Shown here piece after piece: positions 1 through 11,440 of a stretch of DNA of 64,000 bases (positions are counted from its first letter, which is position 1; every line of letters begins with the position of its first letter). Below the pieces are notes generated by a model. The model was not told the DNA's origin, did not search any database, and saw only the letters and a list, made by a program, of their open reading frames with translations. The DNA lies in contig CM043942.1 of NCBI GenBank assembly GCA_014529385.2, forward strand, positions 30,964,969-31,028,968. Direction: 5' to 3'. Made by a program: the position numbers and the translations under genes. This DNA is from Adiantum capillus-veneris (lineage: Eukaryota > Streptophyta > Polypodiopsida > Polypodiales > Pteridaceae).

Positions 1-2529
1 GTCATCGTCAACTACAACATTCCCCCGTGGTTGACTATGAAGAAGGGGCACCTATGGCTAAGCTTGATTGTGCCAGGGCGATATAAAGTGGGGAATATGG
101 ATGTGTATCTTCGTCCACTATTGGAAGAGCTACAACAATTGTGGATTGGCATAGAGGTGGTGGATATGAGCCGCCACACAGGACGACGGAATGCTTTGAT
201 CAGAGGCATTCTAATGTGGACCATGCATGACTATCCCGGGCTAACAGAATTCTCAGGTGATCTATTGACACTCCTCACTCAGACAATCTTGTTTTTTCCC
301 ATAGTTGATCTATTATCATGTGTATACATGCAGGGCTTCAAACAAGCGGATACAGAGCATGTGTCACATGTGGACCTAGGCCGAATGCATGTAGGGCACC
401 CTCACTGAAGAAGCAAATCTACGAAGGTCATCAAGCGTATCTTCCAGAGAATCATGTGTTACGCGACGGCTTTTTGGGAAGAGAGCCACCAAGGATGTCT
501 GCACAAGCATGGTTAGAGCAGAAGGAGATGTGCGATGACGGATTGCCTCCAGGGATGAAGAGACTATCTCTATGGTACGAGTTACCATACTGGCCCCGAC
601 TCATGATCAATCACTTGCTCGATCCAATGCACATATTCAAGAATGTGGGTAATCTACTATGGGACCATCTGACCGGCAAGAAAGATACTTTGGGAGCCAA
701 AGTTGACCTTAGAAATGTGGATCGTATGGAGCAATATTGGCCGCAAACAGCGTCTGATGGATCGATAAAACTCCCTAAAGCACCATGGATTTTCACAGGA
801 GCCCAAGAACGCAAAGTAAAAGAGACCATTCGATCTTTGCGGACCCCCACTGGCGTAATGCACTCGCTCCGAACGTGTTTTACTAAAGAAGGAAAGCTTA
901 CCGGTTTGAAGTCACACGATTGGCATAAAATGTGTCAGGTACGTTCATAGTGGACTTTAATATCATTGCATAAAATGTGGACTTTAATATCATTGCTGCA
1001 CATACTTTACAGTTTATTTTACCGGTTGCCATTGAGGGATGTTTGTCTCTCGACATCCGTAACACAATCTAAAAACTTGCAAAGCTGGTGCAATGGATCT
1101 CACAAAAGGAGATCAATGTAGACTCCATACCATTCGCCAAACTAAATGCTGCGGAGCTTGTGTGCATGTTCGAGAAACATTTTCCTACTACAATGCTAGC
1201 CATTCAGGTGCATCTTCTTGTTCACATAGTTGATGAGGTGGAAATAGCTGGCACAATTCATTCCAGATGGATGTTCTTCTTAGAACGTTTCATGAAAACG
1301 CTTAAGGGATATGTGCGTCAAAAGGCACGTCCGGAGGGTAGCATGGCAGAAGGTTGGTTGGTATCAGAGTCCCTAGTGTACATTGGAGAGTGGCTAGACG
1401 GATTTGATAAAGCCCGGGACACGCTATGGCGAACCATAGATGATGAGCGCATATCTGGGATTGTCATGTGCAATCTCGGTGTTGAGAAGAAGATGACGGA
1501 AGATCTAGAGGCTAAAATCAACCGATTTTGCATGCTTCACAATCCAGTGATGCAAAAGTGGATTTCACAATATGAGGATGCAAAGCAAGAGCGACAAAGG
1601 GCACGAATCGAGTGGAGACGGGGAAGACGACCACCGATGCACTATCCAGCGGTTCTGGAGAGCCTACCAACCTTCATGAGCTTAAGATGGTTGCACAACC
1701 AATTGAAAAGCGCACAACAATGCGGTGACGAAGTGGCTGAGGAAGAGTGGGAGTACTCTCGGGGTTGCGCGACCAAGGTAAGTTTGCAATGTACGACTAG
1801 CAAGTGACTTTATTTATAAACGTTTGAACGGCCACTCATAATCTTTGTTCGTTGTAGTATAAGTCATACACAGCAGCATGGTGTAAAGGTCGACATTTTA
1901 GGGTGGAATGAATTGACAAAAAGCGTTTTACTCAAGATTGTGGAATCATGGCAAAATTTGAACAGTCTAGTCGACGACGTTCCTCTGATGCAGATCCTGT
2001 GGTGGCGGAACTCACTTACTTCGGCACGCTGCAAGAGATTTTGAGGATCGATTACAGAGGATTTTTTGTCGACTTGTTCGACGTGCAATGGTTCAAGATA
2101 ATCATGGAGGGTCGCAACGCTACTGTGCGTAGAGGAGAGTCTGGTTTTCTTGAGGTGGATTCTACTAAGAAATGGACTGACCTAAGAGACACTTTCGTAC
2201 TACCCGAGCATTGTGAACAAGTAAGTATGTAAATAGTTAACATCCCCCTTTTACAAGTTATGTGCTTGAAAGCTCTCATGTAAGTTATGTGGCTCTGGCA
2301 GGTAATATTTCATCCTACAAAGTCTACATCAAACTGGTGGTACGTCATAGAGGTAGCCCCTCGTAGTGCAAGGACGTATGAAGGCTACCATGTGCCAATC
2401 ACAACGGCATCAATGGAGGAGATCAGAGAAGATGCTCAATCAGAAGCCGCTGCGGTGGTGCCAGACGAGCATCAAGATGCTACTACTCTATATGGGGTGC
2501 ATGCAGAGGAGCTACAAAATGAAACATAG
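1..2529 (+). pseudogene. CACTA transposase (TNP2-like), 5'-incomplete relic with four inferred introns
   Basis: This is the DDE-type transposase that cuts and pastes CACTA elements. The frame is open at base 1. Exon 1 (to 256) and exon 2 (334-938) match the TNP2 transposase family, including HLLDPMHIFKNV. Exon 3 (1013-1777) matches DUF4218, with a run like VHLLVHIVDEVEIAG and ARPEGSMAEGW. Exon 4 (1858-2220) and exon 5 (2302-2529) match DUF4216. Inferred GT-AG introns are 257-333, 939-1012, 1778-1857 and 2221-2301. In-frame stops at 1070-1072 and 1909-1911 show it cannot make the full protein unless exon choice differs. Family assignment is from recalled motifs. The catalytic N-terminal half is upstream of the window. 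Confidence 0.85.
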
Positions 2530-2882
2530 GATATGTGTTTAAACGGAGAGCTCTATATAGATATAGGAAGTTATGCTGAGTTATGCGAGGATGAGAGAGA
2601 GATCTCTTAAAGCCACAAATATTGTATTTGAACAATTTTGCTCCGTGTTGTAAAAGCTCTGGCTCTCTAAGTACCTTCCAGGGTGTATAACGCTCTTTTC
2701 TACTCGCGCTCACATCTTTTGATTGAAAATTCTGAGTTTTCGACTTGCCTCTTCTATCACTCAATTCATTGCGTCATTGTATTTATATGCGTCATTACGT
2801 CATTGTATTTAATGGTCTTTGCGTCATTGTCTACTCTATTCATTCAATATTAAGTTTAAATATTCGTGTGTTTAATGCAAGT

Positions 2883-4192
2883 ATGGATGATGAGGAGTTT
2901 CTTTCTTCTTTGTCACCGCAGCAGAGACAGTGGTACGTGGAGCGTCATCGCTCTGGCGCATCATCGCGCGTTCCTACTCCATCCGCATCTCCCTCTCTTT
3001 CGGAGCATTCGGCGCGCTCCGAAGCTTCGGCGTCGACGAGACGAGCTTCACACTCGTCTAGACACCGGCGCTCTAGTGGTGGCGGTGGCGGTTGTTGTGG
3101 GGATTCCGCCACCGATGCCTCCACACCGCCTCGTGTTCGACGAGGCTCTTTACCCTCCCCTTCTTTGCCCACCCCCACACCAGCCACAACATCGCCATCT
3201 ACGCCAGGTTTTGCACGGCTGACTGTTCCTTGAAGCTACACACCTCTACCTACTCCGCCAGGAGCCACCCCACTCGACACTCCTCGCTTCGGGGCCCAGA
3301 CGCCGGTGGAGACACCTGACGTCCGTACCCCCATCGACACGCCGCTAGAGACCCCTGCCGGGACACCCAGGTTCACGCGTCACCGGCCAGAGGGCTTGTC
3401 TTACTCCATCGACTTCAGCGGCGGCATCATCATGGATGATGACGACAAGAAGGTGATCTCGCGCATGCGTGGTCTTTGCTCTCAGCTGTTTAGACACTAC
3501 ATACTAAAAAAATGGAGTGAAGTACCAAGTGATTTAAAAAACAGAGTCATCAGCATACTTCATGATGAGTTTTCCGTTCCAACATGGGATCAACGCTTCA
3601 ATGAAGACCTGATGAAGATTCAAATGCGCGAATACTTCAAACACAAGCGTTCCGAAGTGCAAAAAGCAATCAAGAATGGGTGGAACAGGCCAGATTGGCT
3701 GGCCAAAGAAGATTGGAAGAATGCGAAGAAAGCAGCGCGCGAGAATCCCGACAAGTGGAAGCAACAAAAGGATGCAGCCAGAGCGCGAGTAGAGGCAGGG
3801 AGCTCGCACCACTTGGGGAGCGGTGGATGGGCATCATTTGAGGCCGATTTTGTAAGTGTTTTCGCATTGCTCTTTATGTTCGATAGTTTAGGGTTTATGA
3901 GTTTTTTAATTCTAACATAATGAAATCTTTGTATGTTTTGACAGTGGTCGATGACAGGACGTGATCCCACACCGTACGAGCGCGAGTACGCAGGCAGGAA
4001 GGGCTTAAACGCCCTGATGGACATTCTCAATTCTCGCGGCGGCATGGTTAGTATTAGGGTTTACTCTTTTTTATTTTTTGTATTGTTTTATAAATGTCGT
4101 TATATGTTTATACTTACTGAAAGCTGTCTTATTGTCTTTTTTTGCAGAATCCGACAGATACGCCGCTTGGACGCGATGAGACGTCTGACTAG
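2883..4192 (+). pseudogene. TNPA-like second protein of the CACTA element (Transposase_24 type)
   Basis: Three exons are inferred: 2883-3851, 3945-4046 and 4148-4192, with GT-AG introns at 3852-3944 and 4047-4147. The start is chosen at 2883, where MDDEEFLSSLSPQQRQWYVE begins. The N-terminal third is rich in Ser, Pro, Thr and Arg with repeated TP dipeptides. The rest is a basic, helical region (SRMRGLCSQLFRHYILKKW; WKQQKDAARARVEAGSSHHL) ending in GGWASFEADF, typical of the plant Transposase_24 family, which is thought to bind subterminal repeats. A single in-frame TGA at 3231-3233 interrupts an otherwise continuous frame from 2883 to 3851. Its position downstream of the transposase and next to the subterminal repeats supports the call. 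Confidence 0.7.
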
Positions 4193-4551
4193 ACGACGTT
4201 AGTTTAGCCGTAGCTAGATAGCATTAGTTTAGGGTTTCTCATAGCTTATGTATCATGAGACGGATTTTATACGTCTTTTTGAACCATGTATATTATTACA
4301 TTTGTCACCGCAGTTCCTTTTGCCAATCAATTCTTTATGCCTATGATGTTGTACAATTGTCATTATTACATTTGCCAATCAATTCATTTTGCCTATGATG
4401 TGTACAATTGTCAATTTTGCAAACAATGCGTCTTGTGGGTGACTATTTTGGGTCTATTATCTACCCTTGCACTTTTTTTAAAAAGTGAATCAAGTACAAT
4501 ATGGTTGATGGGTGGCAGGGCATTCAATGCCCTGCCACCAAAAAAAAATCT
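4193..4551 (+). other. CACTA 3' noncoding segment
   Basis: This AT-rich stretch lies between the last TNPA-like exon and the subterminal repeats. It contains a partial direct repeat (ACATTTGCCAATCAATTC-like, near 4312 and 4368), and a hairpin-like GGCAGGGCATT/AATGCCCTGCC inverted repeat at about 4516-4539. No coding signal is seen. Confidence 0.5.
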
Positions 4552-4765
4552 CTCGGGCGTCGCTATAAGCGTTGCTATTTATGGCTCTGTAGCGTCGCTA
4601 TGAGCGTCGGTATAGTCTTCAGTGTAAACGTCGCTATGAGCGTCTCTATATAGAGACGCTCATAGCGACGCATATAGCGATGCTCTTAGCGACGCCGGGG
4701 GTTATAAAAACCCAGTGTATTTCCGTCGCTAACAGCGTCACAAGAGCACACAACCTCTTGTAGTG
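4552..4765 (+). repeat. CACTA right subterminal repeats and terminal inverted repeat
   Basis: Multiple copies of a CGTCGCTATnAGCG-type motif occur in both orientations, followed by the terminal sequence ending TTGTAGTG. In CACTA elements such arrays are the binding sites of the TNPA-type protein. A perfect 42-bp palindrome made from two facing motif copies lies at 4629-4670. Confidence 0.85.
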
Positions 4766-7139
4766 TCACAGTAATGTCTTTTGGTCTAACAAATGCCCCT
4801 GCAAGCTTCAATCGACTTATGCAGGATATTTTCAGACCTTACCTGGATGATTTTGTCTTGGTTTTCTTTGATGGCATTCTGGTCTACTCTAAGAACGAAG
4901 CAGATCACAAAGATCATGTTCGCAAGGTACTTGATCTCCTTCGAACATCAACTTTATGCTAAAGAGAGCAAATGCACTTTTTGCTCACCAAAAGTCAACT
5001 ATCTTGGATTCGTCATATCGGCTGAGGGGATTTCAGTGGACCCAGACAAGGTCAAGGACATCGTTGATTGGCCTCAACCATCCACCGTCAGTGAAGTAAG
5101 AGGATTTCTTGGAATAACGGGATGGTACAGGATTTTTGTCAAAGACTATGCACGTATTGCTGCACCTTTGACGGAACTCCTAAAGAAAGGGATGAGGATT
5201 GAATGGAAGACCGAGCACGAGTCTAGCTTTGCTAAACTAAAAGAGTTCTTGGTCTCAGCTCCTATTTTAAAGCTTCCAAATTTCAGTAAGGAATTTGAAG
5301 TAGCAACCGATGCTAGCAAATTTGCTCTAGGTGGAGTTCTTACTCAAGAAGGAAGACCAGTGGCTTATACTTCGCGAAAGCTGAGGGATCACGAGAAGAA
5401 TTATCCTACTCATGATTTGGAGCTTTTAGCGGTTATTCACGCGCTGAAGTTATGGAGACATTATCTTCTCGGACGCAAGTTTCAGCTAGTTACAGACCAC
5501 AAGAGCTTAAAATGGATTTTTACTCAACCTATTCTCAATATGCGACAACGACGATGGATAGAGCTATTACAGGAATATGACCTTGACATAAAGTATAGAC
5601 CAGGGAAGGAAAATGTAGTTGCAGATGGTCTTAGCCAAAAATCCTTTCTCGGAGCTATCTCTATTCCAAATAACCCTATCTGGGATAGAATCAAAGAAGC
5701 ATCTTTAGTAGATCCAAAATACCAGCATATAGTATCTCTAGTCCAGCACAATAAGATGCCTGAAGCTAAAGATTACTCTCTTATGGGAGGATGTCTTTAC
5801 TACAGACATAGACTCTGTGTACCCAGAGACCCAGCTCTAAAGAAGGCTATTCTGTATGAAGCACACGATAGCCCTACATCTGGACATCCAAGCTATGCTA
5901 AGACTCTTCATGTTGTCAGGAGGAGTTATTTTTGGTTTGGAATGAATGGAGACATACTTCGCTATGTAAGGCAATGTCTTTCTTGTCAAAGGATAAAGGC
6001 CGAAAGAATCAAGTTACCAGGGCAACTTCAACCTCTTGACATACCCCAGATGAAATGGGAATGCATCAGTATGGATTTTGTTATAGGATTACCTTCTACA
6101 GGAGGTTATGATTCTGTTTTCGTGGTTGTTGATATGCTCACAAAAGTGGCTCATCTAATACCCGTAAAGACAACCTTTACTGCTTTAGATGTTAGTCGGG
6201 TATTCATCAAGGAGATTTTTAGGTTACATGGGCTGCCCAAGCGTATCGTCAGTGATAGAGATACCAAGTTTACATCAAAATTTTGGACTTCTCTTTTCCA
6301 ATCTATCGGGTCACAATTAGCCTTCAGTACAGCGTATCATCCGTAGACAGATGGGCAAACTGAGAGAGTTAATCAAGTCATCGAGGACATTCTCAGAGCC
6401 TATTGTTCACAAGAGCCAAAGAAGTGGTTACACTATCTACCTTTGGTGGAGTATGCTTATAATTCTTCCGAACACATAAGCATTGGAATGTCACCTTTCA
6501 AAGCTCTTTATGAACAGGACTGCTTAGCACCACTGAACTTCTCAGATCCAACCATCAAGGTAGAAGCCTCTAGAAAGATGTTAGAAGATATGGAAGCACA
6601 TACTAGAGCTATTCGCCAGGACATTCAGGCCGCTCAGGATAAACAGAAGCACTATGCAGATAAGAACCGTTCAGAAAGAACTTTCAAAGAAGGGGATAAG
6701 GTTTTTCTGCGAGTCCGACCAAAGAAAAGCAACTTATCACTAGGCAGATATAAGAAGCTAAGCCCAAGGTATTGTGGACCATTCGAGATCGTTAAGGTTG
6801 TAAGTGACCAAGCCTACAAGCTAAAGTTACCTGCAAACTTGAAGGTTCATGATGTGTTCCACGTCAGCTTACTCAAACCCTACATTCCTAACCCTGGTCA
6901 ATTCTTGGACTCAGATCAGATAGTCATGCCAGCACAAGGAGTTCTCGAGCTCCAACCTGACTACGTACTAGAAACAAGGGAAAGGAAGTTACGCAACAGA
7001 ACTATCACGGAGCATCTGGTAAAGTGGAAGGATTACCCTGAAGAAGATGCAACTTGGGAGGACGAACCAACCCTCATAAAAGAGTACCCAAACACATTCT
7101 TGAGATGAGGACATCTCAAATTTTTCACGTTGGGGAGGC
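4766..7139 (+). mobile_element. Ty3/gypsy chromovirus-like retrotransposon, 3' part, split by the CACTA insertion
   Basis: The remaining pol segment begins within the reverse transcriptase just before the conserved [12 protein letters not shown] block. It continues through RNase H, integrase and a C-terminal chromodomain-like segment. A polypurine tract (TTGGGGAGGC, 7130-7139) precedes an LTR beginning TGTAAGGTCTC. The 5' half and 5' LTR must lie left of the CACTA element, outside the window. Confidence 0.9.
4774..7108 (+). pseudogene. Ty3/gypsy pol relic: RT C-terminus, RNase H, integrase, chromodomain
   Basis: The order seen is reverse transcriptase palm (to about 5000), RNase H (about 5290-5640, with EVATDASKFALGGVL and TDHKSLKWI), integrase zinc-binding (GHPSYAKTL; CLSCQRIKAE at about 5970-6005) and catalytic core (SMDFVIGLPS; IVSDRDTKF; the Glu in TDGQTERVNQ). 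The C-terminus, to 7108, is chromodomain-like (EHLVKWKDYPEEDATWED). Three defects are visible. The catalytic FFDD-type motif reads FFDG. A frameshift lies near 4940-4950. A TAG at 6344-6346 stands where the family has Gln in the YHPQTDGQ-type motif, and the same frame continues to 7108. The first two, or the CACTA insertion alone, would inactivate it. Confidence 0.88.
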
Positions 7140-7807
7140 TGTAAGGTCTCTGACCCCGATCAAAAGAGCACCATTGTACCATGAAATAAACATAATGGAA
7201 AAAGTTACTATTTTTAGCAGTTTTCCAAATTGTGTCAGTGCCATGATGTTTAGAATGTTTTAAAGCTCCGAAATGTGAATTAAAATAATTTTTGTAAAAA
7301 AATTCCAAAAATAGTAAGTTTTTGGTCACCCGACCCGTCCAGTTTTGATCGTCTCGAAAAACTGCACCCGTACCCCGAATTTCAAAAAAATGCATTTTCG
7401 GACCCCGGGGGCTGCTAAATATGGCAGGTACTCGGGCCAGTACTCCTTAGTTAGAGCTTGCTATAGCAATTTTCGGCATCAAAATCCGACTCGTATGACC
7501 CGTTTTAGCCTAGAACCAAATTTCCTAAAAATTGTCCGGGGAGGCACCGGGGGCCTGGGACTGTGTGGGAACAGGTTCCAGGCCACTCCAGACCAGCTTT
7601 AGCAGCTAGGGGGCGCCCTCTTGCCTTTTGGGAGTCTTGGAGAAGCTGCCAAGCCAGTAACTTAGTCTCAGAACCAGTTAACCAAGCCAACCTGACACTT
7701 GGTGGGTAGGGGAATTGGACTTGCCAATGCAGAGACTGAGTGCTCCTGCAGTTGCATTTAGCAAGGCTGGTCGATTTTCAGCCTGTAGGAGCCTATTTAA
7801 AGGCCTG

Positions 7808-7903
<96 letters not shown>

Positions 7904-7917
7904 CTCACACACACAAT

Positions 7918-7994
<77 letters not shown>

Positions 7995-8815
7995 CACACA
8001 CTCTGGGAAGGTGCTGTCGGAACACACGCCTTTTGAAGGAGAAGCAAGGAGGGAGGTGCTGTCGAATTGTCGCCTCAAGAAGCTCGATTAGATCCGAGAA
8101 TCGAGAGGATTATCAGCCCTTAATCATGGTAACCACGGTTTAATTAATGCTTTCTGCAAATCCTTTTCATTACCACGTAAATTTCTCATCTATTATGCTT
8201 ATTCCTAGTCGTAATTCTCTATAATTACTCCCTAAATTCTCTTTAACCATATTATATTAAGTAATCATCATTCCAAAGCTGAATTATCAGCCATTCATCA
8301 TCCTCGATTAATAATTAGTGCATGATTAACAGAATTTTCTCTCTCTAGGTAGCATAGTGATTAATCGATAAGCCGGTAACTGTGTAGATTGATGAAAATC
8401 ACTTTTTTATTAACAATGTAGCTAAATTAGATCCATTCTCTTATGCATTAAGATGTAAATAAGGAATAATTAATCTGTCATTAAGTCTCTACGAGTCGAC
8501 TTTCCTCACACATACGCATAAGATAAATCTGCATCATCTAGTTGCTAGGAAAGAGATTAATCATACTTAATTCATCCATCTGGTAATTCCATTAGTGAAA
8601 TCCTATTATTCTTAATCATGTAAGCCGAGTAATTATCTTTAGATCCGGTTCCCATAGGATTATGTGTCATCCATAATGGTTGCTATATGGAAAAATCTAG
8701 ACCTCTCATATAGGAGGGATTAATTGATGTTACTAATCTATCTATTGGGTTGTTATGACACTTGCGGACATTAGCTCTTTTCTCCAAGTTAATTATTTAA
8801 AGTAGTGAGTTTAAA
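7140..8815 (+). repeat. 3' LTR of the Ty3/gypsy element (start clear, right end not located)
   Basis: The LTR starts at TGTAAGGTCTC directly after a polypurine tract. A TATA-like TATTTAA at 7794-7800 fits the U3/R boundary. A long compound (CA)n tract occupies 7812-8001 just downstream. No matching left LTR is available in the window, so the right end and the target duplication cannot be fixed; 8815 is only a working limit. Confidence 0.5.
7812..8001. repeat. (CA)n microsatellite, interrupted
   Basis: About 90 bp of CA repeats are followed by ATGCTCACACACACAATG and a further ~75 bp of CA repeats. It lies just downstream of the TATA-like box of the gypsy LTR. Long His/Thr or Cys/Val ORFs across it are artefacts. 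Confidence 0.98.
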
Positions 8816-8986
8816 ATGTCCCTGATTAAGAGGACTCGCCTTGGTGGAGCCCACGACCACGAGGCAGGAACGAGCAAGGTGAACGGAAAGGGAAAAGCTC
8901 CCATGGAGGAACAAATACCGGCCATCTCACGGTCCATCGACGAAGAAATGGAAGAGGTAGGTCATAATTTCATTCAAGCTGTTTAA
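8816..8986 (+). CDS. Short unidentified ORF of 56 codons
   Basis: The ORF begins MSLIKRTRLGGAHDHEAGTS and ends shortly after GAAGAGGTAGGT, which is also a good splice donor (gt at about 8957), so the real unit could be a first exon. Composition is charged and hydrophilic, unlike random translation of the surrounding AT-rich DNA, and the codons are more GC-rich than their neighbours. I recognise no family. It could be the start of a gag gene of a decayed retroelement, but nothing downstream confirms that. Confidence 0.25.
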   Translation: MSLIKRTRLGGAHDHEAGTSKVNGKGKAPMEEQIPAISRSIDEEMEEVGHNFIQAV

Positions 8987-10655
8987 TTTAACATTGCACA
9001 CGTCTAGTTAGGAATGAAAATATCCCCAAACATGTTGGAGAAATCCGACGGAAACCTCGGCATTGAATTCATTGTACATTAAGTTTTAAAGTAGGAAGGA
9101 AATGATTGATGGGTATGCTGGTTGCAATAGGAAATAATGTCTGCTAGGGAAAATTTAGCTCGACATGTTCATTTTATTTCCAATGTTGAATCATTCCTGA
9201 CTCCCCTACTGATCACATGGGACAGAGTTCCTCGTTAAAGGGCTCTTGAATCCACGACTTTCTTTTTATGCAGTGGATACCCACGACTTGCTTTATATGC
9301 GGTGGGAACCCATGTCTTGCTTTCTATGCAGTGGGAGTGTCCATGATGTGCTTTCTATGCGGTGGACATACCTAGTTGTATGGGCAGCTAGGCGACAACG
9401 AGAGGAGTGAACTCTCGCTGGAGGGGGGATGTTGTACCTCGAGAAAATTGGAATTTTAATGAATAAGTTTGAGTAGATTTTTTACTAGAATACTGTCTTG
9501 GTGTTGTTTGCAATACTGGTTGAAGGGCTGTCTTAACGAACAATGTGCTTCGGAATTAAAACAAGGAATGTTTATGTTGAACAACCTTTGTGGTAGTAAT
9601 TAGGTCACACAAGGAAGTGTGAGTGTGGGGGTGGAAAGTGGGGGCTTGGCTCAGGTTGCCAATGCCTACGAGATGGGTGGTCCCGATTGGTCGGGAACTC
9701 TCTATCCCCATAGTGCTTACTCGATATTAGTAATGCTCATTGCCCCTAGAGCGGGGAATTCTCGAGAGTACGTGCCTCTGAAACATGGGGAAAAAGGCAC
9801 TCGAGGCTTCTCTCCTCTTGGAAGGTGGGTCTTAGGATCGCTAGATAGCTCAAGTACGCTTCCCCTGCGAGGTGGAGCTAGATCTCCTTGCTAGTAGGCT
9901 CGAACTTGACTCACTTTGTGATGAGAGATCGTTCGCTAGTCGAACCGCGAACCATTTTGTTTGCTTCCGCAATAGATCTAGTGGCCACCAGGTTCACCAT
10001 CAGATCCGCCGTTGATACGGTGGGGTGGGGACCTCACACCCGATTACCCATTTTTATCCCACGTAGTTCTAGCGTTTAACATAAAATTTTTAAATCAACA
10101 TCTGGCCATTTGACCCTCCGGATCCGCCCGTGGTAGTACTTAACTACTACAAAATTAGGAAGACAGCCGTCTATTAGACATCATCAAACAACAAGCTGCA
10201 TAGAATCTGTTGCATACCCTCGTTCAGGGAAATTCATCTGGTTGTTCCCACCAGATCTTTATTTAGAAATTTTTAATGCATTTCCTTTCCTTTATCTGCT
10301 ATAATTAGCTTGTAACTAGTTTCCTAACTAATCATGCAACACATTTAGTTTCAACCAATTCATCTTGCCTCCCCATTCAGGCCAAGATAATAGATTACAA
10401 GCCATCAAAATGGCAACACCTTCACAATATTTCTCAGAATTAAGTGTTTGGGAAAAGCTCATCAAGTAATTTAATTATTCCTTCCTAAGCATTTTATTTT
10501 GAGAGGTATAGCACCATCTGGTGACAGATGCACAGGATAGCCCCTATATTCCTAGCCTTTCCAGTTCCTTTTTGAGCAACCAAGTCAAAAAAATTTCCTT
10601 AATTAAATTCACATCATCCTCCCTGAGTATGACCTTCTCATCCAACTATTGGCAT
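8987..10655. other. Noncoding spacer with retroelement-like landmarks
   Basis: No convincing gene is present. A short tandem repeat lies at 9252-9369. A polypurine-like GGAGGGGGGA followed by TGTTGTACCTCGAG at 9430 looks like an internal/LTR junction of another element. Open frames at 9619-9894 and 9888-10079 have no recognisable motifs and I do not call them genes. Confidence 0.4.
9252..9369. repeat. Four-copy ~30-bp tandem repeat
   Basis: Diverged units of the form CCACGACTTGCTTTATATGC plus GGTGGGAAC begin near 9252, 9281, 9310 and 9341. Confidence 0.8.
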
Positions 10656-11440
10656 CATGTCATGCCCGGATTATGGTCGATCTCCAATAAGATACCGCGG
10701 GTACTTCACCCGGCCGGGCAAAAATAAAATAAACCCATTCATCCCTTATCCCTCGGGCATGAATGACCTAGGTATAACAAATTGCCGGTTACGCTACCCT
10801 AGCCGAAAAGGGCCAATCTTCGTCAAGTTTCCCAAGAGAATCCTCTCAATGGGCCGGCCTTTCAATCAAATTGACCCCAAGAAGATCCATCTTGGTTTTC
10901 GGTCATTTCCAGACAATCTTCAAAACTCCTAGTTAAATCTATGTTTTGCAATGGGCTATCCCTATCACCTCTTGAGATTCCTTTTTAACTCCTAGTTGGT
11001 AACTTTTAGGTTCATTCATTTATCAACCTTAATTCCTACTTTCATTAATTATCTACCAGCCAAGTTTATTTAGAAAATACAAGCGAGTTTTTGCCATGGG
11101 CCTTTGATGGTTAATGTCTCTTCGGAAATACCAACTTTTTAAGTTCAATCCCCGTTTTGTACGATTCCCAGGTTTCTTGCAATCCTTTGCCATCCATGGG
11201 GCATCTCCATGGAATCTCGTAGAGTTTTCGGTTCAAACAACACGGAGATCAATTCCACGCAGTTACCCCCTATCTCCCCCATTCCGTTTTTGCAAACAAA
11301 CTTGAAATTGACAACTTTTAGAAATACTCTTCAATACCAAAAATTAAACTACTTCTATCGAGCTTAGACAACTACTCTGTTCTTATGGTGCCTAGCTTTC
11401 CATTTAAGAAGCTAGAAGGTCATCCTATAATTTATGAGTT

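Larger units (their letters stand above)
1..4765 (+). mobile_element. CACTA (En/Spm) DNA transposon, right-hand part; left end outside the window
   Basis: The element carries two plus-strand genes in the usual CACTA order, a transposase relic and a smaller TNPA/Transposase_24-like gene. They are followed by a repeat-rich subterminal zone and the terminal sequence CAACCTCTTGTAGTG at 4751-4765, the reverse complement of a CACTA-starting terminus. The base after it resumes a Ty3/gypsy reverse transcriptase reading frame, so the right boundary is exact. The left terminus and the expected 3-bp target duplication (TCA would be the right copy, 4766-4768) lie before or cannot be tested in this window. 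Confidence 0.9.

Noticed and set aside
2866-3319. Overlapping ORFs at 2866-3222 and 3092-3319
   Set aside because: They are shadow frames of the TNPA-like exon, which continues in the 2883 frame.
7678-8143. Long ORFs on both strands rich in His/Thr or Cys/Val
   Set aside because: They are translations of a (CA)n microsatellite.
9619-9894. 91-aa ORF in a GC-richer segment
   Set aside because: No recognisable motif and no support from a second copy; the region looks like LTR or other noncoding repeat sequence.
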